Positions 46,816-60,452 are shown, counted from the stretch's first letter. The stretch: 64,000 bases of DNA from Sipunculus nudus (GCA_026874595.1 CM049311.1:11375676-11439675), one strand, 5' to 3'. Translations and numbers: made by a program. Notes: generated by a model not told the origin, from the sequence alone.

Positions 46816-49800
46816 CTGCAAAATTAATTAAACCACTTTGATTTTCTTCAGATTGAAAAACTTGCACTAGTTTTGAAAACAATCATATAAATCAAAGTAA
46901 AAGAAAAAAGGTAAGTTTTCAAACGCGTGAATATAGTGATATTGACGTTAACTGCATGACTACGACATGACTACGACAATTATATGTTTTATTTATACAG
47001 TATTTTTAACATTTAATTCTTGTTAGAAAATATCTGTATTTGTCATCATTTATATAGTTTACGCTTTGAGTCTATGAGATGTTATGTATTGTCATTTAAA
47101 AATTCAGATGTCGTTTTATCGGTATATATTATCTACTGTTGTCATATAGCAGATATTACACACTACCCTATTTATGGAATTTGTTGCATAGCATTCTGTG
47201 AAGCTACAAAAAGAATGTTTGTAATGTACTTTATGTTTAAGAATGCCAATGGTTTTTAAGTAACTTAATAACAAATAGTTAATTAGGAATAAGGTGAGAC
47301 TATTAGAGACCTCAGAAAACAAATTAAAATTTCAAATACGTCAAAACGTTTAAGAAAGAGACAAAAAGTTCAACAACAGGAAATACGCGGGTATCCGGCA
47401 ATTATATCGGGACTGACATGATATGAGCTATAATCTATGTACATTTGTGTCTTCCTAGATACATATTTAAAGTTTTAGCAATGCAGAACCTTGGCCTCAA
47501 CACCTTTGTTGCTTTGAGCAACTTATGACGCTTGTGTCTCTGTGTAACAGGGTTTTTATGAGATTTAATAGATATTAAATATCCTTATTGGAATCATCAA
47601 CATATTCTCGGTGTTCATACTGGAGGATTCTTACTAACTCTAACCATATTTGGAATGATCTCGAAATATGGATTGCATTTTTATCTGACCAACCAATAGT
47701 TGAACGCCTTTAAAAGGCCAGATGACGAGTCAGTTATAAGTAATAGTAAGAATTCCTACTTCGCGATTATTTGAATGTGTATCTGTGCACACAGAGAAGT
47801 AATTTTTATCTCGCAATCAAAGATCTGTACGACATTTATAACAAGAAATACGTTTTAAGGATTCTTGTAGTATTCCTGCATTTTTCCTACACATTATATA
47901 TATCAGATAAATATATTGATGATATCAGTGAATTTCGTGTCGAGACCTGATTGGCTTCTTCAACTATGTGTCTGTCATCGGTACATACCAACTTGGGCGT
48001 CCAAACATTTCTTCATGTTTATATCTCTTTCCTGCTTTGGTTTTAATGACAGAAGCAGGCATGAGTTGTGAGACAGCTTAAAAGCTGTACATTGGGGATA
48101 ATTTTGTCGCACACATGAGTCTAGACATTTCTTTTCTGAAAGCTGACATGTTTTATCTCTGTTGTTCCAAAGGCAATTGAAATTTGAACTAAAACATGTT
48201 TGTGAAGGTTATGGGTGAAAGTCAAAGCCATATAGGTGGTCTGCTTTCTGTAAATAATATTCGAGACTATCATCGACCATCGCCGGTAAAAAAAGGTGCA
48301 TTTACGTATATTCTTTCAACCTCATCACACGATGTTATGATTTAAACAAATTCCTGCTGTTTGCAGGGTATGTGCACAATGCTCTGAATGAAAAAAAAAA
48401 CATTGCTATTAATAAGTATTTTTAAAATTACATCTGTTTTAATCTACTATACAGTGCATGTAACTAAACATTTTTTAATTTATACGCGTCACCGGTTTGT
48501 ATATTGTTAAGACCTAATAATTTAATTTTTTTTATTTATTAAACATTTAACAGATATTTCGGACAAATCAAAGCACTGTATACGCATGGATATAAAAAGC
48601 CCAACTAAAATATAGGAACATTTACTGAATCCGTAATAATAATCAAGATTGAACTTTTTAAAATTTGTTTATATAGATTATATAACCCATGATTGTGCCT
48701 GGTATCGAATTAAACTATCAGAAAAAATAACAAAATTTGAATTTGAAAGGAGGATATTCTTAGAGGCAGATTAGAAATATTAGGTTGCCAAAACTTTTAA
48801 TTCTTCTGATGCAATTCAATAACTTTTACCATGTAAGAGTCATCCTCTAAGATTGTTGAGAAATAAGAAGTGATTCCTAATACTGTTCTTGTTGTTCTGT
48901 TAATAAATATAAGTAAATGCATTACGTTGTAGTATGGGTAAAATCACCAAACGTATTACCACCAATTCGCTGTCTGCCTCAAAATATGTCATGCGACTAA
49001 TATTGTAATCAAGTTATTGTAAAATTATAGGCAATGTCCGAACATTCAATTTATCGGAAATCACTCAAATATATTTGCTCATACAATGATGAAGATTATT
49101 AAGGAATCCGTGGACTATGGAACGTGTTTAAAAGTTACCAGTTCCAATATATTTGTAGATTTCAAGGTTATTACACCAAAACATGGAAAAATACTGAACC
49201 GATGGTTTCTTTTACCTTGTCCCGAAAGTAGGCCTTTGTTTGACACCTGGCTTGTTATAAATTTCCAGGCTTACGAAGATTAAGAACAACTTCTGGGTCG
49301 CATTTGTTGAATTATTACTCAAAGCCTTGTCGAATACTGATGGTACAATATATCCTGATTATCCCAAGCTGTTCGATCGGCAAAGATAGTTAGTGTAAAC
49401 AGCAAAATGTAAATAATTAAGTGGGCCAGGTACTTTCTAATTCTTGACACATTACAGCACTGGGTGTCAAAAGAACATGCAAATGAACCATTCAATACTC
49501 TTGCATTTGTATTGGACTAAATGTGTGGTGCACCTAATCAAAAGCTAATGTAAATATTATATTTTTTGTCTGATGTCAAATAACCTTCATTTGGGGTAAG
49601 AAATGATTTTGGAACTATTTTATTATTTTCAGAGTCTCGTTCTTGGAGAGTCTCTTTCCTGTCTCGGTCTTGTTCTCGGCCTCCAGTTTAAAAAGTCTTT
49701 ATCCATATTGATCTTCTAACACAATGCAATCAAACACCATTGATTACCCATCCCTCAGAAATACTTAAAAAATAATTTTAATTTACCATGGTCAGCCCAA

Positions 49801-51216
49801 ACTGCAGATTCTGGTTTCCCGCTGTCCACCTATCGGAAGTTTATTTTTTCCGCTCAATTGTTTAACTAATCTGAGACCAACAAGATGTAATTTTCTAAAA
49901 ATCTTTAGCGATATGTTGACATGATAAAAGATCAACCGTATTGCAACTGCGGAATGTAAACCATATCTTTGAAGCATAATTAGACAATTATACTGATAAA
50001 ACCAAGCGACACTCTTCTGTTCAAAGCGGAACACTAACAGAAACGCTCTAGGTTACATTCGATTCAATTCTGGTGCCCATGAAAACATTTACGCATAGAT
50101 ACACTTGTTTTCTCCTGTTCCTTGAGAAGCATTTGCAACACAACGTTGTCTTTTTAATGTAGGATATGTAATATTTATTTGGTCTAATTACCTATTCATC
50201 ATTCAAGCAATTATGCGACGTCATAGTTGTTTTTCAAAAATGCTCTGGTAAAAGAGATTTCGAAAGCGGCATCAGTATTTTGGTTTTAGTTGATGTTGGC
50301 GTAAGTAAATAGGACTGAACAAACAACCATGTGTCATAAAACTAATGAATAACTATTCGGGCTGCAGGAGGTCACTAAGTGAATGCAGAGACCTTTTAGT
50401 AGAAGTATATATAAATATATAAATAGGGCCTCCCCTGATACGAGCCCTGGTCATTTCTGGCAAATGTACCTAGTACATCAACTATATGTAATGTACAAAA
50501 GAAGACTTCGACAACAAGGATGCTTCGAAGAATACACATCAACTTTATTTTTAGCGGTAGACGCTAGGTAAAACGACAAACTCCTAGATCAGCGGGCTAG
50601 AAGGTGTAGTCTGACTGTTTATTATTGTTCCAGAGGAGGGTCCCGTATTTTCTGATTAGCTGAGAGACGATGTTCTTGTGTGTGTGAGATCGGGTGTGGT
50701 GCCTTAAATTGTCATGCACGGTGGCATATCAAAATACAGATTGGTGGATACATCCAGGGCTGTGAGTACAGAGAAGGCTGTGAGCCTATCTGTCAGTGAT
50801 CCAAGATTTCGCCTTGTATGACAAGGACATACTTCAGTGGAGAACTGTGTCAACCCAGTGTTGTTCAGTGGCGTGAAGCACTAGTGAGTGCCTGAGTATA
50901 CGCAGTGATAAGCAGCCTGGACTAAAAATGTGCATTAGAATGTCACGTGCATATATGTAGAACGCCTCTCCAGAGAAGTGTAAGTTTAAATTTGATTTAT
51001 TTTTATTCTTTGTTTACTAATTAGTTTTTTATCTTTGAATGTATGTGTGAGTTTCAGCAGGTTCAGTTTAATGTTTAAACGGTGACACCTAAGACTAATC
51101 CAAATTCACAATGCTCTGTTTCAGAAATAACTCGGAATATGGAGTTGACTTGATATATAGCTTCCTTAGAATATATTCTGTTAATAGCTATATAACAATA
51201 CATCTGCATCTTTTTT
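46816..51216. other. Long intergenic stretch, mostly nothing recognised
   Basis: No gene found at 46816-50380. At 50395-50980 is a GC-richer block: it begins with TATAAATAG (about 50416), carries CCAGAGAAGTGTAAGTTT, a donor-like end near 50980, and is unlike its surroundings. It could be a solo LTR or a non-coding exon with its promoter. Its short open frames are unremarkable. Confidence 0.35.
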
Positions 51217-51770
51217 CAGTTGAAATACGAACGATATGTTACAAATAGAATGGTAGTGCTCTCAATATGTTTACCATGGCTTATGCTGTTTATTCTATAG
51301 TGCTCTTAATATGTTTACCCTAGCTTGTGCCGTTTATAACTGTAACAGTGATGGTCGTCTTGCAGAATTCTGGGGGATTTTTTTCAAATAAATTTGCCCG
51401 CCCCTGCTGAGAATATTTATTATAACAGGATTGGCAATAGGACTGATATATATTTGATTTTTATATTAAAGATTTTAAACTTTCCATAAACATAAGGGCA
51501 ACTAACTCAGTCCCAGATAGAAGAAGCACTAACAAATACGCGATTGAGATTAAAAGCAACTAAGGCTTAAGAAGGGGTCGTATTCGCCCGTGTCATTGCT
51601 TGGAAACCTTTCATCATAGTACTTGTGTGTGATAACACATCGGTTCAGGTAATTCCGTGGGCGAATCATTAGCGTTATGAGAGATTTTTGGACAAGCCAA
51701 CCTAGCAATTTACGTCTTTGCGTATGCTTTAATGAACAAGGACATAAGGGAATGGGGTTCAATCAGGTAG
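51217..51770 (+). pseudogene. 5'-truncated relic of a rhodopsin-class receptor, group A
   Basis: The similarity to receptor 14326 begins abruptly after TTTTTTCAG at 51219, at the end of TM3: LKYERYVTNRMVVLSICLPWLM against HYERYVTRKTIVLFIWFPWM. A 44-bp tandem duplication (51256 and 51300) breaks TM4. Fragments of TM5 follow in shifting frames, then IEIKATK near 51545, a stop, GVVFARVIAWKPF (TM6) and FGQANLAIYVFAYALMNKD (TM7) near 51690-51745. TM1-TM3 are absent upstream. The sharp start at an acceptor-like site is odd for a family without coding introns. Confidence 0.82.
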
Positions 51771-52905
51771 CCCGCTGCAAAAATAACAATTGATGTTTCA
51801 TTTAAGTTTTTTGTGATTGTTGCCTAAGTGTTTTTTTAAGTATACTAGAAACGTTATATTATTGGAACGGCTTCATAGGGGTCTATTGTAAGACAGAGAA
51901 AGTTGGCTTTAGCATCACAATTAATCTTGATTGTATTTTTTACTCAAATTTATAGGTCGGATCAAAGCTCTCATGGAAGTGTGGTTATATCAGCGATACT
52001 AGTTAAAATGTGGTTTGAGGGTTTCGGTTGCTGATATTGAAAATGGCACTTTGTTAGATGGCCCTCTGAACATTTATGAATACCTAAAGGAATCCGATCG
52101 TTCATTAAACTTTGACACCCATTTATAGTAGTTGTATCTAAATAAAACCTGTTTTAGTAAAATTCCATCTTGACATAATATTATATTGAATCAAAATTAG
52201 TCAACACTGTACTTAACCCAAATTGTAAGACACTGTTATTATTTCTGACAGGTTTGATGTATCATATCCAAGTACCTAGGTCACTAAGAATGCCCTGTAT
52301 TAATATGAATAAGTAGAGGAATAAACCGTAGTAGATTACAATTAATATCAAAATTCTATGTCAGGTAACATTCCGTCTCACTTCATTGCTTTCTGCATGT
52401 TTTATTGCTGTTGTTTTGTGCTTATATTGTTATGTTCTTTGCTACCTGTCAGCTTTAATAGGGGATAACAGAGTCTGAGATAATAATAAACATATCTAGA
52501 TGTGTTGTTACATAAAGAGTCATTGCTTCTTCATCAACGTTATATAGGCTGATTTTTTATATAAGTAATAGTACATACACGTGTCAAAGCCCGTATCACT
52601 TTCTTTCTTTCGTTTATTATTTCGTTATATTGAATAATGTGAACGTTTTATGACCAACGGGCAGTAAAGCTGCACAGTCAGGAGTTCATTATATTAGATA
52701 TGTTATATGATAAATGGTGTATTGTCTTACATTGCTGTTCATGCGTTTGTTTTACTGCAAGTCAGTTGTGACAATTCTAAACACATAAATTGTCTTTATT
52801 AGAATATGGTAGTTGGTGGTTCATTATGGAGAAAATATAACTGTTATTATAGTTTGTGTTTTGCTGATGCGTTATCAATGACGTTAAGGACCATGATCCA
52901 AGCAC
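51771..52905. other. Intergenic, no gene seen
   Basis: AT-rich spacer, nothing recognised. Confidence 0.4.
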
Positions 52906-53031
52906 CTCTGCAACATGCGTTTGATATACTCTTCGCAGTCGGTATTTGCTTTATTTCGTATCAAGATACTCTGCAACATGCGTTTGATATACTCTTCGCA
53001 GTCGGTATTTGCTTTATTTCGTATCAAGATA
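52906..53031. repeat. Perfect 63-bp tandem duplication
   Basis: 52906-52968 is repeated exactly as 52969-53031. Because 63 is a multiple of three, an 81-codon open frame (52806-53051) carries a repeated 21-residue block (LQHAFDILFAVGICFISYQD). I see no other sign that this frame is coding. Confidence 0.95.
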
Positions 53032-55337
53032 ATCGGGCTTGTGAATATTAAAAAGCAATTATAGTAGGAAAAAAGGAGTAGAATGTGGGTCCCAGGGATT
53101 CTTGTGCTCTGAGAAACTGCTTACCCAGCAATTTAGTAACAGTCGGGATACTAAGAAAATGAATAATGGCGAATTAGCTAATCTCCATCATTCATGGTAA
53201 ACCGGGAAGGTTTGGTCCACAGTGAATCCATTCGTTACACTTCCGCCGCGTTACAGTCGCATGCTGTTGTTTGGCATGAGTTTACCGGTGTTCTGCATAT
53301 TTGTGAATACTGACATACATGCTTATCTGAATCAAACTGCGTGTATTTGAAGTGTGTTTGGGTCACAGCCACCGTTTCCTGCGAGAGACGTGAACAAAGT
53401 AATGTACATTTGCGATATTGAGGAGAGAGGAATACATATAGGTACCATTTATTTAATGTTCCTTTATATTCTGGTAATGCCTTGTTTAAGCCTCACTATC
53501 ATATATGCTTGCATGAACACTGCGATGAACTAGGAAAAGGAATATGAACCTGCATTGGTAGAGAAATACACATACTTTTAAAGCTTGTCGTCGGTCCTGA
53601 AGAATCTCTTATATGGACAAGAATGAAGGCTGAATAATAAGACCAAAGATGACAGAAAGAGGTTCAGTGTGTCTGAGAGGAAATAAACCACACCAAGCCA
53701 ACGAGGACTATTTATTTTTTATTCAAGATATCCAAATAAAGATCCATCACATCTCCATACATAACATATATGTAATATTGATCCGCTAAATGCTTTTTAA
53801 ACTGATATATGTTTTAGATGGAATGGTTGTATCCACCAGCAAATGAACACAGGCTGCTAAAACGACTGTAATTATTGCTAAATAATTTGTTCTTATTGCT
53901 AAAGAATACCCTGTTGTCTTACCATACGTGTCTTATCAATTACATATCATACGTATATTACATAAATCGGACGCATATGGTCGGATACTTCATTATTCCT
54001 TTATGACGAAGAATGTTTCTTCGCATTTATATTAATGCATATCTGGATCTCTGAGAGATGTACTTAAAGTATTAAAAACATTCTTCAATCGATACGAAAT
54101 AACCTGAGTAATTCCTAAATATTTAGCGAGCTACAGGTAAAGTAAGAATATAAAGGTGATTTTTTTTGTTTCTGATTCAGTCTGAATATCGCTTTTTTAT
54201 ATACAAGGATAACATAGCGCGATAAACCAGGTGTCATTAGCTGGTGTTTGAGCCTCCTCAACTTAAATTTAATGTAGGCGGACTTGTTATAACCAGATGA
54301 ATCAAAGTGGAACATTCGAAAGATTTTAGACGATTTCTTCAACCGTCGGCTGATATATTGTGTAACAAGAGTGTTTGTTTTACAGTTTGTTCCTTCATGC
54401 AAAGCCATTGCTATAATCACTTTTTAATCAAGCGACCATCTCTATTGGCAAGTTTTTTAAATCTGTAAAAATGCTTCGACCAGCTACAGTATAGTTTAGG
54501 CGTCAAACGGTATATGAGTTGTTGCTTTTTTCGTATATTTATGTATTATCTGAATCTTACAAAATTATAGGGACCTATGCATGTCTATAAAGTACCTTGA
54601 TACATGCCTGTCTGTCGCTTACATAACATACACTATTTTTTTCCTCATGCATTACATTTTAAAATATCATTTGCATCGTTCCAATTCTCTTCAATGTCTT
54701 CAAAATCAAGGTGACTATCGCTTGTGGGAACATGACAGAGTGATATAGCTAATATATTAATCAGTACGTCACATTACTATCCGACGTTATGGGATGCTTC
54801 ATAAACATATAATATTCCATATTTATTAATAAAATGGTCGTTTAGTTTTTCGACCGCAAATGATGTATTTGTTTGAACTTAAAAGGTAATGCTCCTGAGA
54901 CTCAAATGAAAATATCACGCTTAAGATCGTCTTGAATTGTGAAAGAATTGGCGATCTAAAGCCAAAACAAAATATACATTAATCATGCTTGGGGAAGTAA
55001 CCAGGCAGAATTACAAGAGATCCCGTTACATCGTCTGTCTAAATTTTAGTTATGTATACATTAAAACAGGTGGACAAAGGCAAAACGGGTCAAATATTAA
55101 TTGTTGAGTCATTTATCCTACACCAGATAAATGTACTTTTAAGAATAAATATACCTACATTCATTTACTGCCACAAAATTGAAAACATGTTGTTCAATCT
55201 AACAACTAATGTGATGCGAGTAATGATGTGACACACAATGTTATGAGTAAAGGGGCGCACAATGCAACGAACCTCCAAGATTTCTTCAGATGAAATATCG
55301 TAAGCAATCCATGTCTGTAGCACAAAGTATCTACAAA
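53032..55337. other. Intergenic, no gene recognised
   Basis: A 101-codon minus-strand frame at 54115-54420 is lysine-rich without a known domain. No receptor relic was detected. Confidence 0.4.
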
Positions 55338-56045
55338 CTATGTCTCTGTTACAGTAGCAGTATTACAGCATAACAACAGTCTAAATGCCCTACGAAATTC
55401 CTTTGTTTTCCAGGCATAGATCAAAGCATTAGCAGCTGAATTAGATTTTCCCAGATTTGTCAGTACAACACTTATCACTTGTAGGAATATGTTTAAATCT
55501 TCAGGTTCAGTAAGAGTGTGAAATAGAGCAGACGGTGTCCAAGTGACAAAGTACACTAAAACTACAATACTTAGCGTTTTTGTAGCCCTGATTTCAACGT
55601 TATATCCTGTTGGTTTATTGAAAGTGACAGTGGTCCTCTTTATGCGTTTTGCGTGTTTATAAACTGTAACAAGAATATGATAATAGAGTAAAATCACAAT
55701 TATGCCTTGCACTCCATATATAAGGATAATCCAGTGCCTGAGGATGGCTAGAGTTGCAAGTGATATATTAGCACACAAATAAGTTGACAGAATGGTCAAA
55801 TTATAAGCCATCGATGTTGCCCAAGGGATCAACAACAATAGCACAATTGTTCTTTTCGTAATCCAGTTTTCATATTTAAATGGGAATATGAAACAGATAT
55901 AACGCTCTATGGCAATAGCAAGGATGTATTTCACAGAAGAGTCGTATCCTAAAATAAGTAATCCTTATAAAACAGTATAAACAGAATAAACATGACAAAA
56001 AAATGTACCAAAAGGAAATAAACATTCTGTTGTGTTTGAAAGCAT
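55338..56045 (-). pseudogene. Rhodopsin-class receptor lacking TM1-TM2, group D
   Basis: The 3' part (55934-55338) keeps TM3 to the C-terminus in one frame: SSVKYILAIAIERY with ERY, FPFKYENWITKRT, a TM4 and TM5, VYKHAKRIKRTT, EIRATKTLSIVVLVYFVTWTP, NSAANALIYAWKT and LCCNT. Upstream in the same frame, from an ATG at 56045, MLSNTTECLFPF looks like a receptor N-terminus with a sequon. It leads directly into TM3 with one TAA between (55967-55965). TM1 and TM2 are therefore missing. An alternative is a two-exon gene using TTATTTTAG as acceptor just before GYDSSV; an upstream exon with TM1-TM2 was not found nearby. The closest relative is 29238. I favour a pseudogene by internal deletion. Confidence 0.8.
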
Positions 56046-57286
56046 AATGTCGTATGGCGAGGTAGAGTTAGATGTTCCATTATTCTTTGCGTTTTTCCCC
56101 TTTTGGAATAAAAGTGCTTTAATGTGTATCTCAACTAAAATTATTTAATCATATAAACACGTTCTCTAATATTATATTCAAATAAGTGTCAATATGTGCA
56201 ACTATGCAGTCTGCTTCAGGAGAGCCAGAGAAATCAGGCCATACACTAGTTTGTACTTGGTAGTACCATTAGAAGCCTATAGGAAAGTCAATAATATGGT
56301 TTGAATGGTAATATTTTATATAGAAAAGCCAATAGTTGCTTGGTTAAGTTCTGTCTAACTGTAAAGCACGTTTCATTGCATATAAGCAATTTATTAATAA
56401 GTGTATATATATACTGAAGTTCAACTAGTTGCGATATTTGTTTTTATAATTTCTTTTAAGCACGGTTGGGTGACCTTGGACCATGGCGGCAGTTGAAAAC
56501 AATTTTTCCATATCCTATTATTCCACTAGCTGCAATGTGTTAAATATGTCCGCAATAAAAAAGAACAAATCATATAACCATACTTGGGATACTATTTATA
56601 TATATAGGCAGTAATGTGTGGTTAAAGACAGCTTAAAACAAGGTTCTCTGCGGTCGATACAACTAATTCATCGACAAGACAAATCAGCATATACAGCATT
56701 TGACGTTAGTGTAAAAAGGAATCAATTTCAATAAAGTCAACCGAGTTCTCCTGGGAGAGGGTGATGAAAAGGCAATACTATGACTGATGGCCAGGTGAGA
56801 AGCAATACGTTTGTCTGAATGACGTATCGAACAGCTGGCGAGGCCTGTATGTATAGAAATAATTCACCCGACTCGTGCTAGAGAAACCCCCTCCCTTTGA
56901 TGCACATAGATTCCACGTAACTTAAACATAGCTTTATGGAGGTTTCAATTTCACTGGGAATTTGTTTGTGCGTATATTAGTTCATACCGTCGTGATTCAA
57001 AGGGTGGGCTTTTACGATTGATCAATGCAGTCCATTAACAGATTGACCAATAATTGGTTGCAATTATTTTATATTAGAACATATGTCGGTCACAAATGGT
57101 ATCACAAGGCATTGAGTAACCAGAACAAAAGAGACAGAAAGCCCCCATTAACAGGTCGATAGTTGAATACCGTATGATTAATCACATGGAAGCACTAGTG
57201 TTATATTTGCAGAAAAATATCGTGTGGGAATTTGATATTATGACCAGATGAAGAATATAAAGCAAAGGTGAAAATACGTAAAAGAT
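56046..57286. other. Intergenic; 5' flanks of two divergent receptors
   Basis: Between the minus-strand locus 55338 and the plus-strand locus 57287. CCATTAACA motifs at 57032 and 57145 are noted as a possible shared element of group C flanks. No gene. Confidence 0.4.
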
Positions 57287-58149
57287 ATGACGCGCAATAA
57301 TTCTACGATCATCCCTGATGGATGGAATGTTATGGTTTGTGACCCTCTGTACAATTTACAGTTTATTTCTTCATTTATTGTGATTCCTGTAATTTTCATA
57401 GGAAATATGGTGAACATAACTGCTATCGCCAAATTTCATTGGTTACGTACACAGTCAAACGCCCTAATATGTGCTTTGTCCGTCGCTGACATATTCGTAG
57501 GCCTGACTGGCCTAGTGACTAATCTATCCTGTAAGTTGTGTCGCAGATTCTTGGTTACACGGGGACATTGGCCTACAATATTGCATCTAGAGGACTCCTT
57601 ATGATCGCCGTGGAACGTTATGTATATATTATTTATCCTTTCAAATATGTACGTTTAATTGCCAAAAGGACGATCGGCTGTATGATTGCTTTTCCATATG
57701 TATATTCAATTCTTGTTACTACTCTAGTTTGGATACTTGGATGCTGCACAGCCCTGGATATTTTAAATATCATGTTTATTGATACCGCTTTATATTATGC
57801 TGAGGGTATTATCCTTGCAGCCCTTTATGTAAGAATCTTGTGTGCAATTTATTCCCAAGCGAGACGAATACGCCAAGCGACATCAACACAGCAGGGGCAA
57901 GGCTGGAAGAAATCGGAATTAAAAGCAACGAAAATGCTTGGCCTGGTAGTTCTGGCATATTTCCTAACCTGGACACCTGTCATAGTACTTTCAAACATAG
58001 TGATGGACGAAGACGCAAAAATATTGAGAGTTCTTAAGGTTTTGGCTTACGAGATTGTCCTCGTGAACTCGGCTATTAATGTGTTCATATATGCAGGCGG
58101 AAGTTCAGAATTCAGGAAAGCATTCAAGCATCTTCTTTTTTGCAAATGA
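57287..58149 (+). pseudogene. Rhodopsin-class receptor with a single frameshift, group C
   Basis: A nearly complete copy of the 23501 type. The first frame runs from MTRNNST through C18, IGNMVNITAIAKF, HWLRTQSNAL and ALSVADIFVG to NLSCK. The second frame picks up at about 57540 with GYTGTLAYNIASRGLLMIAVERY and continues to the stop at 58149 through LKATKMLG, TWTP and NSAINVFIY. Compared with the 60958 copy, 16 nt between SCK and GYTG are missing, which shifts the frame. Everything else is intact, so the loss is recent, or is an allele or assembly error. A gtaagt...cag pattern brackets 16 nt exactly here (57531-57546), but that is too short for an intron and removing it does not restore the frame. 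Confidence 0.92.
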
Positions 58150-58791
58150 AACTGATAATATTTACATTACCGCACCAAACAGCAAGAGACGAAGGCAAAA
58201 ACATCGTGCCAGATAGAGCTTTGATATATGTACGAGCATACCTTAACATATATACTTCTTATTCATATTCTTATTCAAAATATTACTTCTTATTAATGTT
58301 TGACACTAGATATTGTCGATTCAGTAGTATATAGAAGATTCTTGGGAATACATGCTTTTAAGTAGAAGTCAATGTGTCGGTCTGCTGTGCCCATATCATG
58401 ATATATAATTATTGAAAATATCACATGTATGCATAATATTTTAATATAAATTAATATACACGAATAAGGGAAAGAATGGAAGTACTTAACCGTTTAAGCA
58501 AGTGGGCCAATTAAAATGTGGATGCATATGGTACATTTCAAGTAAAATTTAAACAGAATAAACGGAAAACAAAAAAGGACAATTTTTCTTTCCTATTTCC
58601 AATGGAAGGTGAAGTATTTCGCACTTATACGATTTCTGTATCATAACACATAAGGATGCCTCTCGCTGACTTTGATCGAGAAATCAACCTCCCTCTTGTT
58701 ATTATAGGTCGACAGACCTTTAGTTTTCCTACCACTGAGCCTGCTCTTCATAAAACTTTCTACAACCTGTCAAACCATGAGATCAGCAATG

Positions 58792-58793
<2 letters not shown>
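58150..58793. other. Intergenic, no gene seen
   Basis: 3' flank of receptor 57287. Nothing recognised. Confidence 0.4.

Positions 58794-58866
<73 letters not shown>
58794..58866. repeat. (TA)n microsatellite
   Basis: About 36 TA units. Ile-Tyr repeat frames across it are artefacts. Confidence 0.97.
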
Positions 58867-58868
<2 letters not shown>

Positions 58869-59749
58869 ATTTCATTTAATTCAATCATACCCGATTTTGA
58901 GGGAAGATGGTCTCTGGATATGGTATATCACATTTCCTAGAATATCGAATATGATTGCAAAATGTGATCAAATGTTATTATTTCAATAGCAGTATATCTC
59001 ATACCCACATACCCACATTCAAACAAAATATCCCAGTTTATATTTATCAAGCATACTCTACGTTTACCTTCATGAGGGTGTTGTTAGGAAATGCTTATAA
59101 TTAGTCTTGTTTATGCCGAGTGTGGGGAGTTTCTTGTAGGCCATGAGGCATTATCATAAATGAAGGATGTTACTGCACTCTGACAGCAATTGACCTGATC
59201 GAAGACTCTATGATGTCATAGGGCCCAGATCGTCCCATGCTCTGAGAGGCGTCTGTTAATTTAAATGAAAGTTAGGCTAAAGAAATATACCATTTGCTAA
59301 GAGGTCAATTTAACTAACAGAATAATTTCACAAGTACATGCTCAAAGAACGTCTGAAGAATATTATTATGAAAAATCAAAAAGCTTACAACCTGCAGTTC
59401 CTTCCACTTAGTCCTCTCATAGAACAAATGAGATCGCGTCACGTTGTGTTTGATGTGAGATTTACGATGAATAGAACTGAAGGTGTGTTAAAGAAATGAT
59501 CCTTCTAATGTGATGTCACAGTGTGCATCAAGGGTATAAGATACAATTAGTTATGAACTTCACTTTAAATGCAGGCATATTTGGATTACATAATTTGAGA
59601 TATTACTATCGTTTGATCATAGTTTTCTTTTCCTTGCAGGGAAGTTATTGTTGGGTCTACCTGAACTCCAGTGGTCTGTTCACTCTAAATCAACCATGAG
59701 CTTAACACTATGTTTCCTTCATCCTGAATATTGTCATTTTATCAGATTA
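58867..59749. other. Intergenic, no gene seen
   Basis: No coding match. A TTTTCCTTGCAG at 59629-59640 looks like a splice acceptor but the following frame is short. Confidence 0.4.
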
Positions 59750-59995
<246 letters not shown>

Positions 59996-60027
59996 TCAAT
60001 TACAGACTCACACGGCATTGCCACTAA

Positions 60028-60114
60028 TAATATATATATATATATATGTATGAATATATATGCATATATATGTATGAATAGCCATTAGCCATGTTGGTTC
60101 ATTGTTTATCGATA
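60028..60114. repeat. (TA)n-rich spacer between hairpins
   Basis: Interrupted TA/TGTA repeats, then 'gccattagccatgttggttcattgttta', which returns in altered form at 60277. Confidence 0.7.
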
Positions 60115-60169
60115 GAAATGGTATACACAGAAAACGTCAGTGAACCGACTTTTCTGTTTATACCATTTC
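60115..60169. repeat. Inverted repeat (hairpin) 2
   Basis: 20-bp arms 60115-60134 and 60150-60169 differ at one position. The loop is 15 nt (cgtcagtgaaccgac). The loop phrase also occurs near 60368, where the arms have decayed. Confidence 0.85.
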
Positions 60170-60170
60170 C

Positions 60171-60172
<2 letters not shown>

Positions 60173-60251
<79 letters not shown>

Positions 60252-60398
60252 GAGAGAAAAAAAAGAGAGATGCATGATTAGCCATGCTGGTTTATTGTAT
60301 ATAAAAATAGAAGATTAATACTCAAAAAGTCGATTCACTGCCCATTATAACTAAGTACAATTATTCGTCAATGAACCGACATTTCTGTGTATTCAAGT

Positions 60399-60452
<54 letters not shown>

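Noticed and set aside
52806-53051. 81-codon frame with 21-residue duplication as a small gene
   Set aside because: The repeat follows from a 63-bp DNA duplication. The flanks show no coding sign.
57531-57546. A 16-nt gtaagt...cag 'intron' in receptor 57287
   Set aside because: Too short for any spliceosomal intron, and removing it does not restore the frame.
58656-58989. Ile-Tyr repeat proteins across (TA)n tracts (also 21968, 22200, 59648)
   Set aside because: Dinucleotide repeats lack stops in these frames; purely an artefact.
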